The notes below the pieces were generated by a model. The model was given only the letters and a program-made list of their open reading frames with translations, made no database searches and was not told the origin of the DNA. This document shows, one piece after another, positions 1-5,301 of a DNA stretch of 5,885 nucleotides. The DNA lies in contig JAWLES010000151.1 in assembly GCA_041685935.1 (NCBI GenBank), forward strand, positions 1 through 5,885. The letters are read 5' to 3'. Both the position numbers and the translations under genes were made by a program. Source of the DNA: JAIPEK01 sp041685935 (GTDB lineage: Bacteria > Desulfobacterota > Desulfobacteria > Desulfobacterales > Desulfobacteraceae). Position 1 is the first letter of the stretch; each line of letters opens with the position of its first letter.

Positions 1-7
1 GGTTGTA

Positions 8-835
8 ATGGCTAAAATTCTAAGGCGCGATGAGATGGCCCAGGGCACCATCATCCTGAATGAAATCGACGCCCCGCGGATCGCACGCAAGGCGAAACCT
101 GGACAGTTCGTCATTCTTCAGGGGAACGAAAAAGGAGAAAGAATCCCTTTGACCATGGCTGACACCAACCCGGACAAGGGAACCGTCACTGTTATCTACA
201 TGGTTATAGGAAAATCCACTGCGCTTTTCAGAGATATGCAGGTGGGAGACGAGTACTATGCAGTCATCGGCCCTCTGGGCAAGCCAACCCATATTGAAAA
301 AAGGGGCAAGGTGGTCTGCGTGGGCGGCGGTACCGGGATCGCAGTTCTCCATCCCATCACCAGGGCGCTCAAGCAGATCGGTAACGAGGTGACCACAATT
401 ATCGGTTCAAGAAGCAAGGATCTTCTGATCCTGGAAGAAGAGATGGATAAGGCCTCCCATTCCCTTCATGTGTGTACGGATGACGGAACAAAAGGCCACC
501 ACGGCTTTGTCACTGATGTACTCAAGGAAGTAATTGAAAAGGATGATATCGATCTTGTGGTGGCCATCGGCCCGATTCCCATGATGAAGTTCGTCAGCGC
601 CATTACCAGAGAAAAGGGAATTGAAACCCTGGTGAGCCTTAACCCGATTATGGTCGACGGCACCGGCATGTGCGGATGCTGCCGTGTCTCCGTGGGGGAT
701 GAAACCAAGTTCGCCTGTGTGGACGGCCCGGAGTTCGACGGGCACAAGGTGGATTTTGACGAGCTGGGTAAACGGCTTCAATCCTACCTCAAAGAGGAAA
801 GGGAAAGCTGGGACGCTTACGAGGAAGTAAAATAG
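8..835 (+). CDS. nfnA: NfnA: small FAD/[2Fe-2S] subunit of NADH-dependent reduced ferredoxin:NADP+ oxidoreductase (SudB-like)
   Basis: Cytoplasmic 275-aa flavoprotein of the ferredoxin-NADP reductase/dihydroorotate dehydrogenase electron-transfer-subunit family. With NfnB it couples ferredoxin and NADH oxidation to NADP+ reduction by flavin-based electron bifurcation; in sulfate reducers it was also described as sulfide dehydrogenase. The sequence shows an N-terminal flavin barrel with the FAD motif RIPLTM (residues 45-50), a nucleotide-binding loop GGGTGIAVLHP (106-116), and a C-terminal [2Fe-2S] region with C222, C224, C225 and C237 around VDGTGMCGCC. In the family one cluster ligand is an Asp; D217 is the candidate here, with three of these Cys. 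Length is normal. The ATG at 8 matches the usual family N-terminus, but its ribosome binding site falls largely outside the window and the frame is open to the left edge. nfnB follows after 34 bases. PyrK is the alternative family reading, but the nfnB neighbour argues against it. Confidence 0.93.
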   Translation: MAKILRRDEMAQGTIILNEIDAPRIARKAKPGQFVILQGNEKGERIPLTMADTNPDKGTVTVIYMVIGKSTALFRDMQVGDEYYAVIGPLGKPTHIEKRGKVVCVGGGTGIAVLHPITRALKQIGNEVTTIIGSRSKDLLILEEEMDKASHSLHVCTDDGTKGHHGFVTDVLKEVIEKDDIDLVVAIGPIPMMKFVSAITREKGIETLVSLNPIMVDGTGMCGCCRVSVGDETKFACVDGPEFDGHKVDFDELGKRLQSYLKEERESWDAYEEVK

Positions 836-869
836 AATATACTCATCATTTGGATATACGGAGGAATGA

Positions 870-2282
870 ATGGCTGAAAAAAAGGTGAAAAAGGAAAAGG
901 TGCCACGGGCTGTTATGCCGGAGCAGGACCCGGATGTCAGAAGACGGAATTTCCAGGAGGTGCCTCACGGTCTTACTCCGGAGATGGCGCAGCTTGAGGC
1001 CTCAAGATGCATGCAGTGCAAAAAGCCGGTTTGTGTGGAAGGGTGCCCTGTGGCGGTGGATATCCCTGATTTTATAAAGATGATTGCAGACGGTGACTTT
1101 TCCGGGGCCGCCCACCAGTTGTGGAAAAAGAATGCTCTTCCAGCGGTCTGCGGCAGGGTATGCCCCCAGGAGGAGCAGTGCGAGGGCAGATGCATACTGG
1201 GCAAAAAAGGGGACCCTGTGGCCATCGGGTATCTGGAACGCTTTGCCGCGGACTGGGAGCGTGAGCACGGCACCGGCGAGATCCCGGAGGTGCCTGAAAA
1301 GACCGGCAAAAAAGTGGCGGTGATCGGTTCGGGGCCGTCCGGACTGACCGTTGCAGGTGATCTTTTGCAGAAAGGTCACGATGTAACGATTTTCGAAGCT
1401 TTCCACAAAACCGGCGGCGTGCTGGTATACGGTATCCCCGAGTTCCGCCTGCCCAAAGAGATCGTGGCGTCGGAAGTGGAGAACCTGAAAAAACAGGGGG
1501 CGAAGATAGAAACCAACTTTGTTGTCGGTGCCACTGCTACTTTGGACGAACTTTTCGAGGAAGGGTATGATGCCGCTTATATCGGTGTCGGCGCCGGCCT
1601 GCCGAGATTCATGAATCTGCCGAATGAAAACCTGATCGGTATATATTCGGCAAATGAATACCTGACCAGGGCCAACCTTATGAAAGGCTACCTCTTCCCT
1701 GAGTATGACACGCCGGTTGCAGCCGGGAAAAATGTTGTTGTTCTGGGAGCCGGAAACGTAGCCATGGATTCGGCAAGGACGGCCATGCGCCTGGGTGCTG
1801 AATCGGTCAAGGTGGTGTACAGGCGGTCCAGAGAAGAGATGCCCGCAAGGGAGGAGGAGCTTCACCATGCCGAGCAGGAGGGAATTGAGTTTGTGCTGCT
1901 CACCAACCCGACGCAGTTTTTCGGGGATGAAAACGGACGCCTCACCGGCATGGAATGTCTGCGGATGGAGCTCGGTGAACCCGACTCATCCGGCAGAAGA
2001 AGGCCTGTACCGATCGAAGGTTCCGAATACACCATAGACTGTGATCTTGTGGTGGTTTCCGTGGGCTCCAACGCCAACCCGCTTTTGACCAATTCCACTC
2101 CCGAGATCCGGCTGAACAGGTGGGGAAATATCATTACCGATCCCAAGACCGGGAAAACCACCAAAAGAGGGGTCTGGGCAGGCGGAGACATCGTTACCGG
2201 TGCAGCCACGGTCATACTTGCCATGGGAGCCGGCAGGGAAGCTGCGGATTCCATACATGACTTTCTGACCTTCGGGTGGTAA
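870..2282 (+). CDS. nfnB: NfnB: large FAD/[4Fe-4S] subunit of NADH-dependent reduced ferredoxin:NADP+ oxidoreductase (GltD-like, SudA-like)
   Basis: This 470-aa protein belongs to the glutamate synthase small-subunit (GltD) family and is the bifurcating FAD/NADPH-binding partner of NfnA. The N-terminal domain carries eight cysteines in two groups, C47/C50/C55/C59 and C94/C98/C104/C108, as expected for two [4Fe-4S] clusters. A first Rossmann motif VIGSGPSGL (151-159) binds FAD. A second, VLGAGNVAMD (291-300), is followed by YRRSREEMPAR (317-327), typical of the NADPH site in this family. The C-terminal WAGGDIVTGAATVI (436-449) closes the FAD site. The ribosome binding site GGAGG (860-864) sits 5 bases before the ATG. 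Automated annotation often calls such proteins gltA or glutamate synthase small chain. The adjacent nfnA and the absence of a large glutamate synthase subunit in the window support NfnB instead. No frameshift or missing motif is visible. Confidence 0.93.
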   Translation: MAEKKVKKEKVPRAVMPEQDPDVRRRNFQEVPHGLTPEMAQLEASRCMQCKKPVCVEGCPVAVDIPDFIKMIADGDFSGAAHQLWKKNALPAVCGRVCPQEEQCEGRCILGKKGDPVAIGYLERFAADWEREHGTGEIPEVPEKTGKKVAVIGSGPSGLTVAGDLLQKGHDVTIFEAFHKTGGVLVYGIPEFRLPKEIVASEVENLKKQGAKIETNFVVGATATLDELFEEGYDAAYIGVGAGLPRFMNLPNENLIGIYSANEYLTRANLMKGYLFPEYDTPVAAGKNVVVLGAGNVAMDSARTAMRLGAESVKVVYRRSREEMPAREEELHHAEQEGIEFVLLTNPTQFFGDENGRLTGMECLRMELGEPDSSGRRRPVPIEGSEYTIDCDLVVVSVGSNANPLLTNSTPEIRLNRWGNIITDPKTGKTTKRGVWAGGDIVTGAATVILAMGAGREAADSIHDFLTFGW

Positions 2283-2314
2283 ACCGAACCGATTTCTCAT
2301 TAAAATCACCGTTC

Positions 2315-2354
2315 ACAGGGAACGGTTCTCTTTTGCCGAAGAACCGTTCCCTGT
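2315..2354 (+). terminator. Perfect 15-bp stem-loop downstream of nfnB, likely transcription terminator
   Basis: Arm 2315-2329 is exactly complementary to arm 2340-2354, with a 10-base loop. It begins 33 bases after the nfnB stop, where a terminator is expected. There is no T-run after the stem, so it is not a classical intrinsic terminator; it could act as an mRNA 3' stabiliser or work with another factor. The outer copy of ACCGTTC at 2308-2314 can also pair with GAACGGT at 2320-2326, which would form a smaller competing hairpin. Confidence 0.6.
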
Positions 2355-2455
2355 CACAGACCCGTCCTTAATCCAGTCTTTCGGTTTTATCCTTCTCTTG
2401 TTCATTCAAAAAGCGAATCTCTGTTTTATCCCGTGGAGAGCCCGTCTCCGTTTAT

Positions 2456-2479
2456 AAATATTTTGAATACAAATATTTT
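2456..2479. repeat. Direct repeat of 9 bases, 15-base period, upstream of promoter
   Basis: AAATATTTT occurs at 2456-2464 and again at 2471-2479, separated by GAATAC. It lies just upstream of the candidate -35 hexamer at 2483, so it could be an UP-like element or an AT-rich protein-binding site. AT-rich repeats of this length also arise by chance. Confidence 0.35.
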
Positions 2480-2482
2480 CTA

Positions 2483-2512
2483 TTGATATCATTAAGGTGT
2501 TAATGTTATACG
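2483..2512 (+). promoter_or_regulatory. Candidate sigma-70-type promoter for the 104-aa gene, with an inverted repeat in the spacer
   Basis: TTGATA (2483-2488) and TATACG (2507-2512) are separated by 18 bases, each with several matches to the -35 and -10 consensus; TTATAC at 2506 gives a 17-base spacer. The spacer contains the inverted repeat CATTAA-GGTG-TTAATG (2490-2505), placed where a repressor could sit. A third copy of the same motif, CATTAAC, is at 2534-2540. Transcription would start near 2519. This is read by eye and unverified. Confidence 0.4.
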
Positions 2513-2535
2513 TATTAATATATTGTCAGCAGGCA

Positions 2536-2595
2536 TTAACTGAAACCTGAGGGCTGTCCGTGGAAATGCTGGATTACGTACAGTTAACCGCCCTC
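2536..2595 (+). promoter_or_regulatory. Possible structured 5' leader (pseudoknot-like) before the 104-aa gene
   Basis: Two inverted repeats are interleaved. TTAACTG (2536-2542) can pair with CAGTTAA (2581-2587), and GAGGGC (2549-2554) can pair with GCCCTC (2590-2595). The order A-B-A'-B' is that of a pseudoknot, or of two mutually exclusive stems if both cannot form. The last arm ends 7 bases before the ribosome binding site at 2603. I do not recognise any known riboswitch class. Confidence 0.3.
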
Positions 2596-2617
2596 TTTGC
2601 ATAAAAGGAGTGAACAT

Positions 2618-2932
2618 ATGAATTCCACAAAGCGTAAAGCAGACGATCATTTTTTGATAGAAGAGACCCGGGTGACCATTGTTCCGGAGAAATCACCTGA
2701 TCTGTATTTTTTCGGAATGATGGATACGGATGAAGCAGGGCATCTGAATGTGTATACAAACGGCAGGATGCAGGAAAATGACCTGGTAATCATCAAACCG
2801 CACAACCCTGATCAGGAAGGGGAGGAGAACCCGGATGAAAACGGGTACAGCGGACGGATAATGAGCATCAGCCCGAATTCCAGGCCGGATTACACGTACA
2901 CGTATCAATACGGTGTCCGTTGTCCGGAATAG
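2618..2932 (+). CDS. Hypothetical small acidic protein, possibly PilZ-like at its C-terminus
   Basis: A 104-aa cytoplasmic protein with no signal peptide or membrane segment. I do not recognise the family. The ATG at 2618 is preceded by AAAAGGAG (2603-2610) with a 7-base spacer, which favours it over an in-frame TTG at 2597. Composition is rich in Asp, Glu and Asn, with predicted alternating short strands: LYFFGMM (29-35), HLNVYT (42-47), LVIIKP (56-61), a charged flexible stretch (64-75), then GRIMSIS (79-85) and YTYQYGVRC (94-102). The pairing of a G-x-I strand with a final Y-x-Y-G-V strand recalls the end of PilZ beta-barrels, but the N-terminal RxxxR and D/NxSxxG motifs of c-di-GMP-binding PilZ domains are absent. 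It stands alone between nfnB and a convergent operon, with its own candidate promoter and leader. The start and gene status are fairly secure; the function is not known. Confidence 0.75.
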   Translation: MNSTKRKADDHFLIEETRVTIVPEKSPDLYFFGMMDTDEAGHLNVYTNGRMQENDLVIIKPHNPDQEGEENPDENGYSGRIMSISPNSRPDYTYTYQYGVRCPE

Positions 2933-2943
2933 CAGGTTTGTTT

Positions 2944-2974
2944 CAGCCGGGGCCTGTCGGTCGGTCCCCGGCTG
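2944..2974 (+). terminator. GC-rich hairpin after the 104-aa gene, between convergent genes
   Basis: CAGCCGGGG (2944-2952) pairs perfectly with CCCCGGCTG (2966-2974) around a 13-base loop, 11 bases after the stop codon at 2932. There is no immediate T-run on the plus strand and only an A-rich tail on the other side, so termination strength is uncertain. As a symmetric hairpin between convergent genes it could serve both strands. Confidence 0.55.
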
Positions 2975-2980
2975 CAACAG

Positions 2981-3011
2981 GCAACCACCGGTTTCCTGCT
3001 TTGCAGGTTGC
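2981..3011 (-). terminator. Second hairpin in the convergent intergenic region, candidate terminator or 3' structure for cooT
   Basis: GCAACC (2981-2986) pairs with GGTTGC (3006-3011), and inside it CCTGC (2995-2999) can pair with GCAGG (3003-3007), so the two stems share two bases and compete. It starts 9 bases downstream of the cooT stop on the minus strand. On the plus strand it is followed by a T-rich run (3021-3033), so it may instead help end plus-strand transcripts. Confidence 0.35.
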
Positions 3012-3020
3012 TGTCTGCGG

Positions 3021-3209
3021 TTATTTTTCTTTTATAAAAACCTTGTGCTCCACAAGTGAAAGGGAGTGAATATACCCCTTGATGAATTTCTGGTCGCCGA
3101 ATATACTCACAAGGCGGATTCCGTCCTCTTCCGGAACAACTCTGTCCACGGCCTCCATGAGGAGCGATTCTTTTTCGGCACTGATGATATATGCATTTGC
3201 TTCACACAT
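3021..3209 (-). CDS. CooT-family small nickel-binding protein
   Basis: A 62-aa cytoplasmic protein matching the CooT family (once annotated as predicted RNA-binding). Characterised members bind nickel through the cysteine right after the start methionine; here M1-C2 begins the protein. Visible family features are the MCEANAYI start, a central MEAVDRVVPEEDG segment (18-30), SIFGDQKFIKGYI (35-47) and a short final strand LVEHKVFIKE (52-61), consistent with a small beta-barrel. The ribosome binding site AAGGAG (3222-3217) overlaps the stop codon of the upstream DUF3842 gene, with a 7-base spacer to ATG and only 11 bases between genes, so translation is probably coupled. In the classic case cooT sits with CO dehydrogenase genes; none is present in this window, so a role in nickel handling is inferred from family only. 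I leave the symbol blank because orthology to the CO-dehydrogenase-linked cooT is not shown. Confidence 0.85.
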   Translation of the reverse strand: MCEANAYIISAEKESLLMEAVDRVVPEEDGIRLVSIFGDQKFIKGYIHSLSLVEHKVFIKEK

Positions 3210-3220
3210 TATGGGACTCC

Positions 3221-3655
3221 TTATGGGTCAACAAAATAATCTCTGTGGGTTTCGATGAGTTCGTCAACGAGCTGGGGGAGCGGGGTGTGAACCTGCCCGA
3301 CAATCTCAAGGTTTTCCTGGGTGAGCGGGAGCAGAAGTTTTCTGGCCGGTGATACGGCAATGGCCTCGGCCATTTGAGGGGTAAGTTCCCCCATCATGGA
3401 GTTGGGCATGATAATGGCCACCGGCCCGATAATCAGGTCGGCACCGCGTACGGTCTGGACAATTGCATTGGTGCCGGAAGCCCCGCGGTTAGATCTTGCC
3501 TTGAGCATCTGGGCGGTGGCGATGGCATTCGTCCCCAGGGCCAGGATTTCAATGTTTTCTCCAAACGCATCCTTGAGCTTTTTGATGATGGTGGCGCCTA
3601 TTCCTCCGCCCTGGCCGTCTATAACACATATTATCTTTTGTCTGTCAGGTTTCAT
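3221..3655 (-). CDS. DUF3842 family protein
   Basis: A 144-aa soluble protein that I recognise as DUF3842, a family without an assigned function. Its N-terminus has a Rossmann-like nucleotide-binding look: ICVIDGQGGGIGATI (9-23), with glycines G14, G16, G17, G18 and G20. Conserved blocks follow: LALGTNAIATAQML (38-51), SGTNAIV (60-66), ADLIIGPVAIIMPNSMMGELTP (72-93, with N85/S86 and G89/E90), and SPARKLLLPL (102-111). No transmembrane segment or metal-binding Cys/His cluster is seen. The ATG at 3655 places the glycine motif at the usual distance, but no Shine-Dalgarno sequence precedes it; the five bases before it are pyrimidine-rich. It lies 45 bases after tmk and 11 bases before cooT, and the tight coupling to cooT suggests these two act together. 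Ligand and reaction are unknown. Confidence 0.88.
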   Translation of the reverse strand: MKPDRQKIICVIDGQGGGIGATIIKKLKDAFGENIEILALGTNAIATAQMLKARSNRGASGTNAIVQTVRGADLIIGPVAIIMPNSMMGELTPQMAEAIAVSPARKLLLPLTQENLEIVGQVHTPLPQLVDELIETHRDYFVDP

Positions 3656-3660
3656 GGCAG

Positions 3661-3691
3661 ATTATGTATACAGGAAACCCTTTGATGTCAA
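3661..3691 (-). promoter_or_regulatory. Candidate internal promoter for DUF3842-cooT, possibly giving a leaderless mRNA
   Basis: On the minus strand a perfect TTGACA (3691-3686) lies between the tmk stop and the DUF3842 start. Possible -10 elements are CATAAT (3666-3661, spacer 19) or TATACA (3670-3665, spacer 15). Both spacers are off the ideal 17. Using CATAAT, transcription would start at about 3655, which is the A of the DUF3842 ATG. Confidence 0.4.
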
Positions 3692-3700
3692 GTTCATTTT

Positions 3701-4336
3701 TTAATCATTGAACAGGTGTTGTATCCGGTTCCACACAGCCTTTTCAACCTCGGGTTCACTCTGGCCGCCGTCAATGGCAACAACGGTCTCCTGGTCTTTG
3801 AATCTTTCAAAAGCCTTGAAATAGAGATTTCTTACCTGTTTCATGGTGGCCTCGGTTTCAAACAGGTCAAGCTTTTTCCGGCATTTTTCAATCCGTTTGA
3901 AACTTTTTGCCGGATCTATATCGATAAAGATATTAACTGCAGGTTTCAGAAGGTACATGTTGTAGGCATTCAAATCAATGACCCTCTCCATATCCATCTC
4001 CAGGCCGTGGTAGGCAAAAGAGGAAAAATAGTAGCGGTCGCATAAGACCACGGCTCCCTGATCCATTTTCCGTTTTATTCCGTATTCGCTGTTGAGGATA
4101 TGCTCGGTCCTGTCTGCTGCAAACAGGTGAGCGACGGCATTGGGGTCTACCCGGATTTCACCGGACAGAATCCTGCGTAAAAAGGCCCCGATCGGGCCGT
4201 GCGTGGGTTCGAATGTTTTGTGCACGGAAAGCCCCATTGATAAAAGCCTTTTTTCAAGGCGCTCTATCTGTGTACTTTTTCCTGAGCCGTCAATCCCTTC
4301 GAACACGATAAAAAGTCTGTTCCGCTTTGAAGTCAA
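3701..4336 (-). CDS. tmk: Thymidylate kinase (dTMP kinase)
   Basis: Cytoplasmic P-loop kinase that phosphorylates dTMP to dTDP with ATP for DNA precursor synthesis. With the start chosen here it is 211 aa, normal for the family. It has the P-loop FEGIDGSGKST (12-22), EPTHGPIG (43-50) at the place of the usual REPGGT-type dTMP-site loop, LFAADRTEH (71-79), and CDRYYFSSFAYHG (99-111) containing the DR-Y motif. A lid region rich in Lys/Arg follows (EKCRKKLDLFE). The EPT-GPIG variant resembles archaeal-type and divergent bacterial copies rather than the E. coli enzyme. No ATG exists between the upstream stop (TGA at 4354-4352) and the P-loop. TTG at 4336 has AGGA (4348-4345) 8 bases upstream; TTG at 4342 would leave only 2 bases, so 4336 is preferred. 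It heads the minus-strand group; holB, a common tmk neighbour, is absent. Whether this is the only tmk in the genome cannot be told. Confidence 0.88.
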   Translation of the reverse strand: MTSKRNRLFIVFEGIDGSGKSTQIERLEKRLLSMGLSVHKTFEPTHGPIGAFLRRILSGEIRVDPNAVAHLFAADRTEHILNSEYGIKRKMDQGAVVLCDRYYFSSFAYHGLEMDMERVIDLNAYNMYLLKPAVNIFIDIDPAKSFKRIEKCRKKLDLFETEATMKQVRNLYFKAFERFKDQETVVAIDGGQSEPEVEKAVWNRIQHLFND

Positions 4337-4386
4337 TTGCAAAATCCTGTATCAGGCGTTGAATTTACGTTGATAAAAAGTTCTTA

Positions 4387-4415
4387 TCTATACCAGTATC
4401 CGGCAAGGGATTCAA
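4387..4415 (-). promoter_or_regulatory. Candidate sigma-70-type promoter of tmk
   Basis: Minus strand TTGAAT (4415-4410) and TATAGA (4392-4387) are separated by exactly 17 bases, each matching four of six consensus bases. Transcription would begin near 4380, giving a leader of about 44 bases before the TTG start at 4336. Confidence 0.45.
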
Positions 4416-4477
4416 GCTTATTGATCCGGGATTTTTTTGATACTTCCTCTCCTGTACACTGTTTTCATAATTTGTGG

Positions 4478-4506
4478 TTGATTTTGCCCGGAAAAATGGT
4501 TAGCAT
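4478..4506 (+). promoter_or_regulatory. Candidate promoter of the receiver-protein operon
   Basis: TTGATT (4478-4483) and TAGCAT (4501-4506) are 17 bases apart, each with four of six consensus matches. It would start transcription near 4513, about 50 bases before the ATG at 4564. Another pair, TTGATA at 4437 and CATAAT at 4466, has a spacing of 23 and is unlikely. I checked for a sigma-54 GG-N10-GC pattern and found none at correct spacing. Confidence 0.3.
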
Positions 4507-4516
4507 GAATTTTCAT
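4505..4516. promoter_or_regulatory. Small palindrome over the candidate -10/start region, possible operator
   Basis: ATGAA-TT-TTCAT is a perfect 5-bp inverted repeat that overlaps the end of the candidate -10 element. Further down, TGTGCCA is directly repeated at 4533-4539 and 4541-4547, an 8-base period, just before the ribosome binding site. Either could bind a regulator, but both are short enough to be chance. Confidence 0.25.
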
Positions 4517-4563
4517 ACCTGCGGGAACAGGGTGTGCCAATGTGCCATGGGCGGGGGAGCCGT

Positions 4564-5301
4564 ATGCAGGAACAAAACAGTCATAATGTGCTCGTGGTCG
4601 ACGACGAAAACCAGGTCGGCAAAACAATCGGGCGTATACTGAAAAAACAGGGCATTGAATACGTTTGTGCAAAGAGTGCTGAAGAGGGGCTTGCCATATT
4701 GGAAAAGGCTCAATCCCCTTTTTCGCTGATTATATCCGACCAGAGAATGCCCGGCATGACCGGGTCCCGTTTTTTTGAAAAGGTCAAGGAGCAGAGCCCG
4801 GATACAGTAAGGTTTCTTCTTACCGGGTATTCTGACATGGACGCTCTGATTGATGCTGTGAACCGGGGAGCGATTCACAGGTACATTAAAAAGCCCTGGA
4901 ACACGGACCAGCTTGTTGCATTTATAAAAGACGGCCTTGAACAGTACGATATGACACTGGAAAATAAAAGGCTGATGAAGCAGGCCAAAAAGCAGAACGC
5001 CAAGCTTTATAAATTCAACCTGGAGCTGAAGAAAAAAACCGATGCCCATGAAAAAATCCTTGAAGAACTGGATCATGAAATTGAAAAACTGCGGAACGCG
5101 GATACGGCGGCTGAAAACGGCGATAATAATGAAAAGTATGATGCAGACAAAACAGCGGCGTATCTCAAGGCGAATAATATGGCCGGGCAGCGGATTCTCA
5201 ACATGCTTTACCATGACCTTTTTGTGAAAATTTTCAGGGAATTCCGGCAGGCGGCCGGGAAAGCCGGATTTGAAATGCCCGGACCGGATAAAGGTGTGTA
5301 A
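4564..5301 (+). CDS. Response regulator: canonical receiver domain plus C-terminal coiled coil
   Basis: A 245-aa cytoplasmic signalling protein. Residues 8-125 form a CheY-like receiver with every key residue: acidic pair D13/D14, phospho-acceptor D59 in ISDQRMPGMTG, switch T87 in LLTGYSD, aromatic Y107, and K110 in YIKKPW. The YIKKPW ending is typical of receivers in RpfG-like and multi-domain sensory proteins. From about 129 to 178 a charged heptad-like region forms a coiled coil, then a polar linker and a short C-terminal helical segment (about 190-235). There is no DNA-binding, HD-GYP, GGDEF or histidine kinase domain, so output is probably by protein contact or dimerisation. ATG 4564 is chosen because GGGGGAG (4553-4559) precedes it by 4 bases; GTG 4534 or ATG 4540 would add 8 to 10 unconserved residues. 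The stop codon overlaps the next start, so it is co-translated with its paralogue. No cognate kinase is in the window. Confidence 0.88.
   Translation: MQEQNSHNVLVVDDENQVGKTIGRILKKQGIEYVCAKSAEEGLAILEKAQSPFSLIISDQRMPGMTGSRFFEKVKEQSPDTVRFLLTGYSDMDALIDAVNRGAIHRYIKKPWNTDQLVAFIKDGLEQYDMTLENKRLMKQAKKQNAKLYKFNLELKKKTDAHEKILEELDHEIEKLRNADTAAENGDNNEKYDADKTAAYLKANNMAGQRILNMLYHDLFVKIFREFRQAAGKAGFEMPGPDKGV

Larger units (their letters stand above)
2283..2617. other. 335-base intergenic region with terminator-like hairpin, promoter and structured leader
   Basis: No convincing gene lies in this gap. The left part (2283-2380) holds the perfect stem-loop after nfnB. A short weaker inverted repeat, GGAGA (2435-2439) with TCTCC (2445-2449), precedes a T- and A-rich stretch. 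Positions 2451-2525 are strikingly AT-rich compared with the flanks and contain a 9-base direct repeat and a promoter-like pair of hexamers. The last 80 bases form a probable transcript leader with interleaved inverted repeats directly before the ribosome binding site of the 104-aa gene. These parts are listed separately. Confidence 0.6.

Noticed and set aside
1002..1868. Long 288-codon open frame on the minus strand opposite nfnB.
   Set aside because: It lies wholly inside nfnB, has no recognisable domain, and such antisense frames are common in codon-biased genes.
870..2282. Reading nfnB as the glutamate synthase small subunit GltD.
   Set aside because: The directly adjacent nfnA-type gene and the absence of a large glutamate synthase subunit fit the NfnAB complex better.
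2615..2625. CATATGAATTC at the start of the 104-aa gene looks like adjoining NdeI and EcoRI cloning sites.
   Set aside because: The flanking sequence is continuous natural-looking leader and coding DNA with a proper ribosome binding site and no vector sequence, so chance is the simpler explanation.
4470..4515. Possible sigma-54 promoter in front of the receiver operon.
   Set aside because: No GG-N10-GC pair is present; the nearest candidates are spaced 8 or 11 bases.
4534..4563. Longer start (GTG 4534 or ATG 4540) for the response regulator.
   Set aside because: The added residues are not part of the receiver fold and the GGGGGAG ribosome binding site sits correctly only for ATG 4564.
4505..4642. 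Cys-rich short reading frame beginning at ATG 4505 and overlapping the response regulator start.
   Set aside because: Most of it lies inside the regulator gene in another frame, it has no ribosome binding site, and the codons read like a frame shadow.
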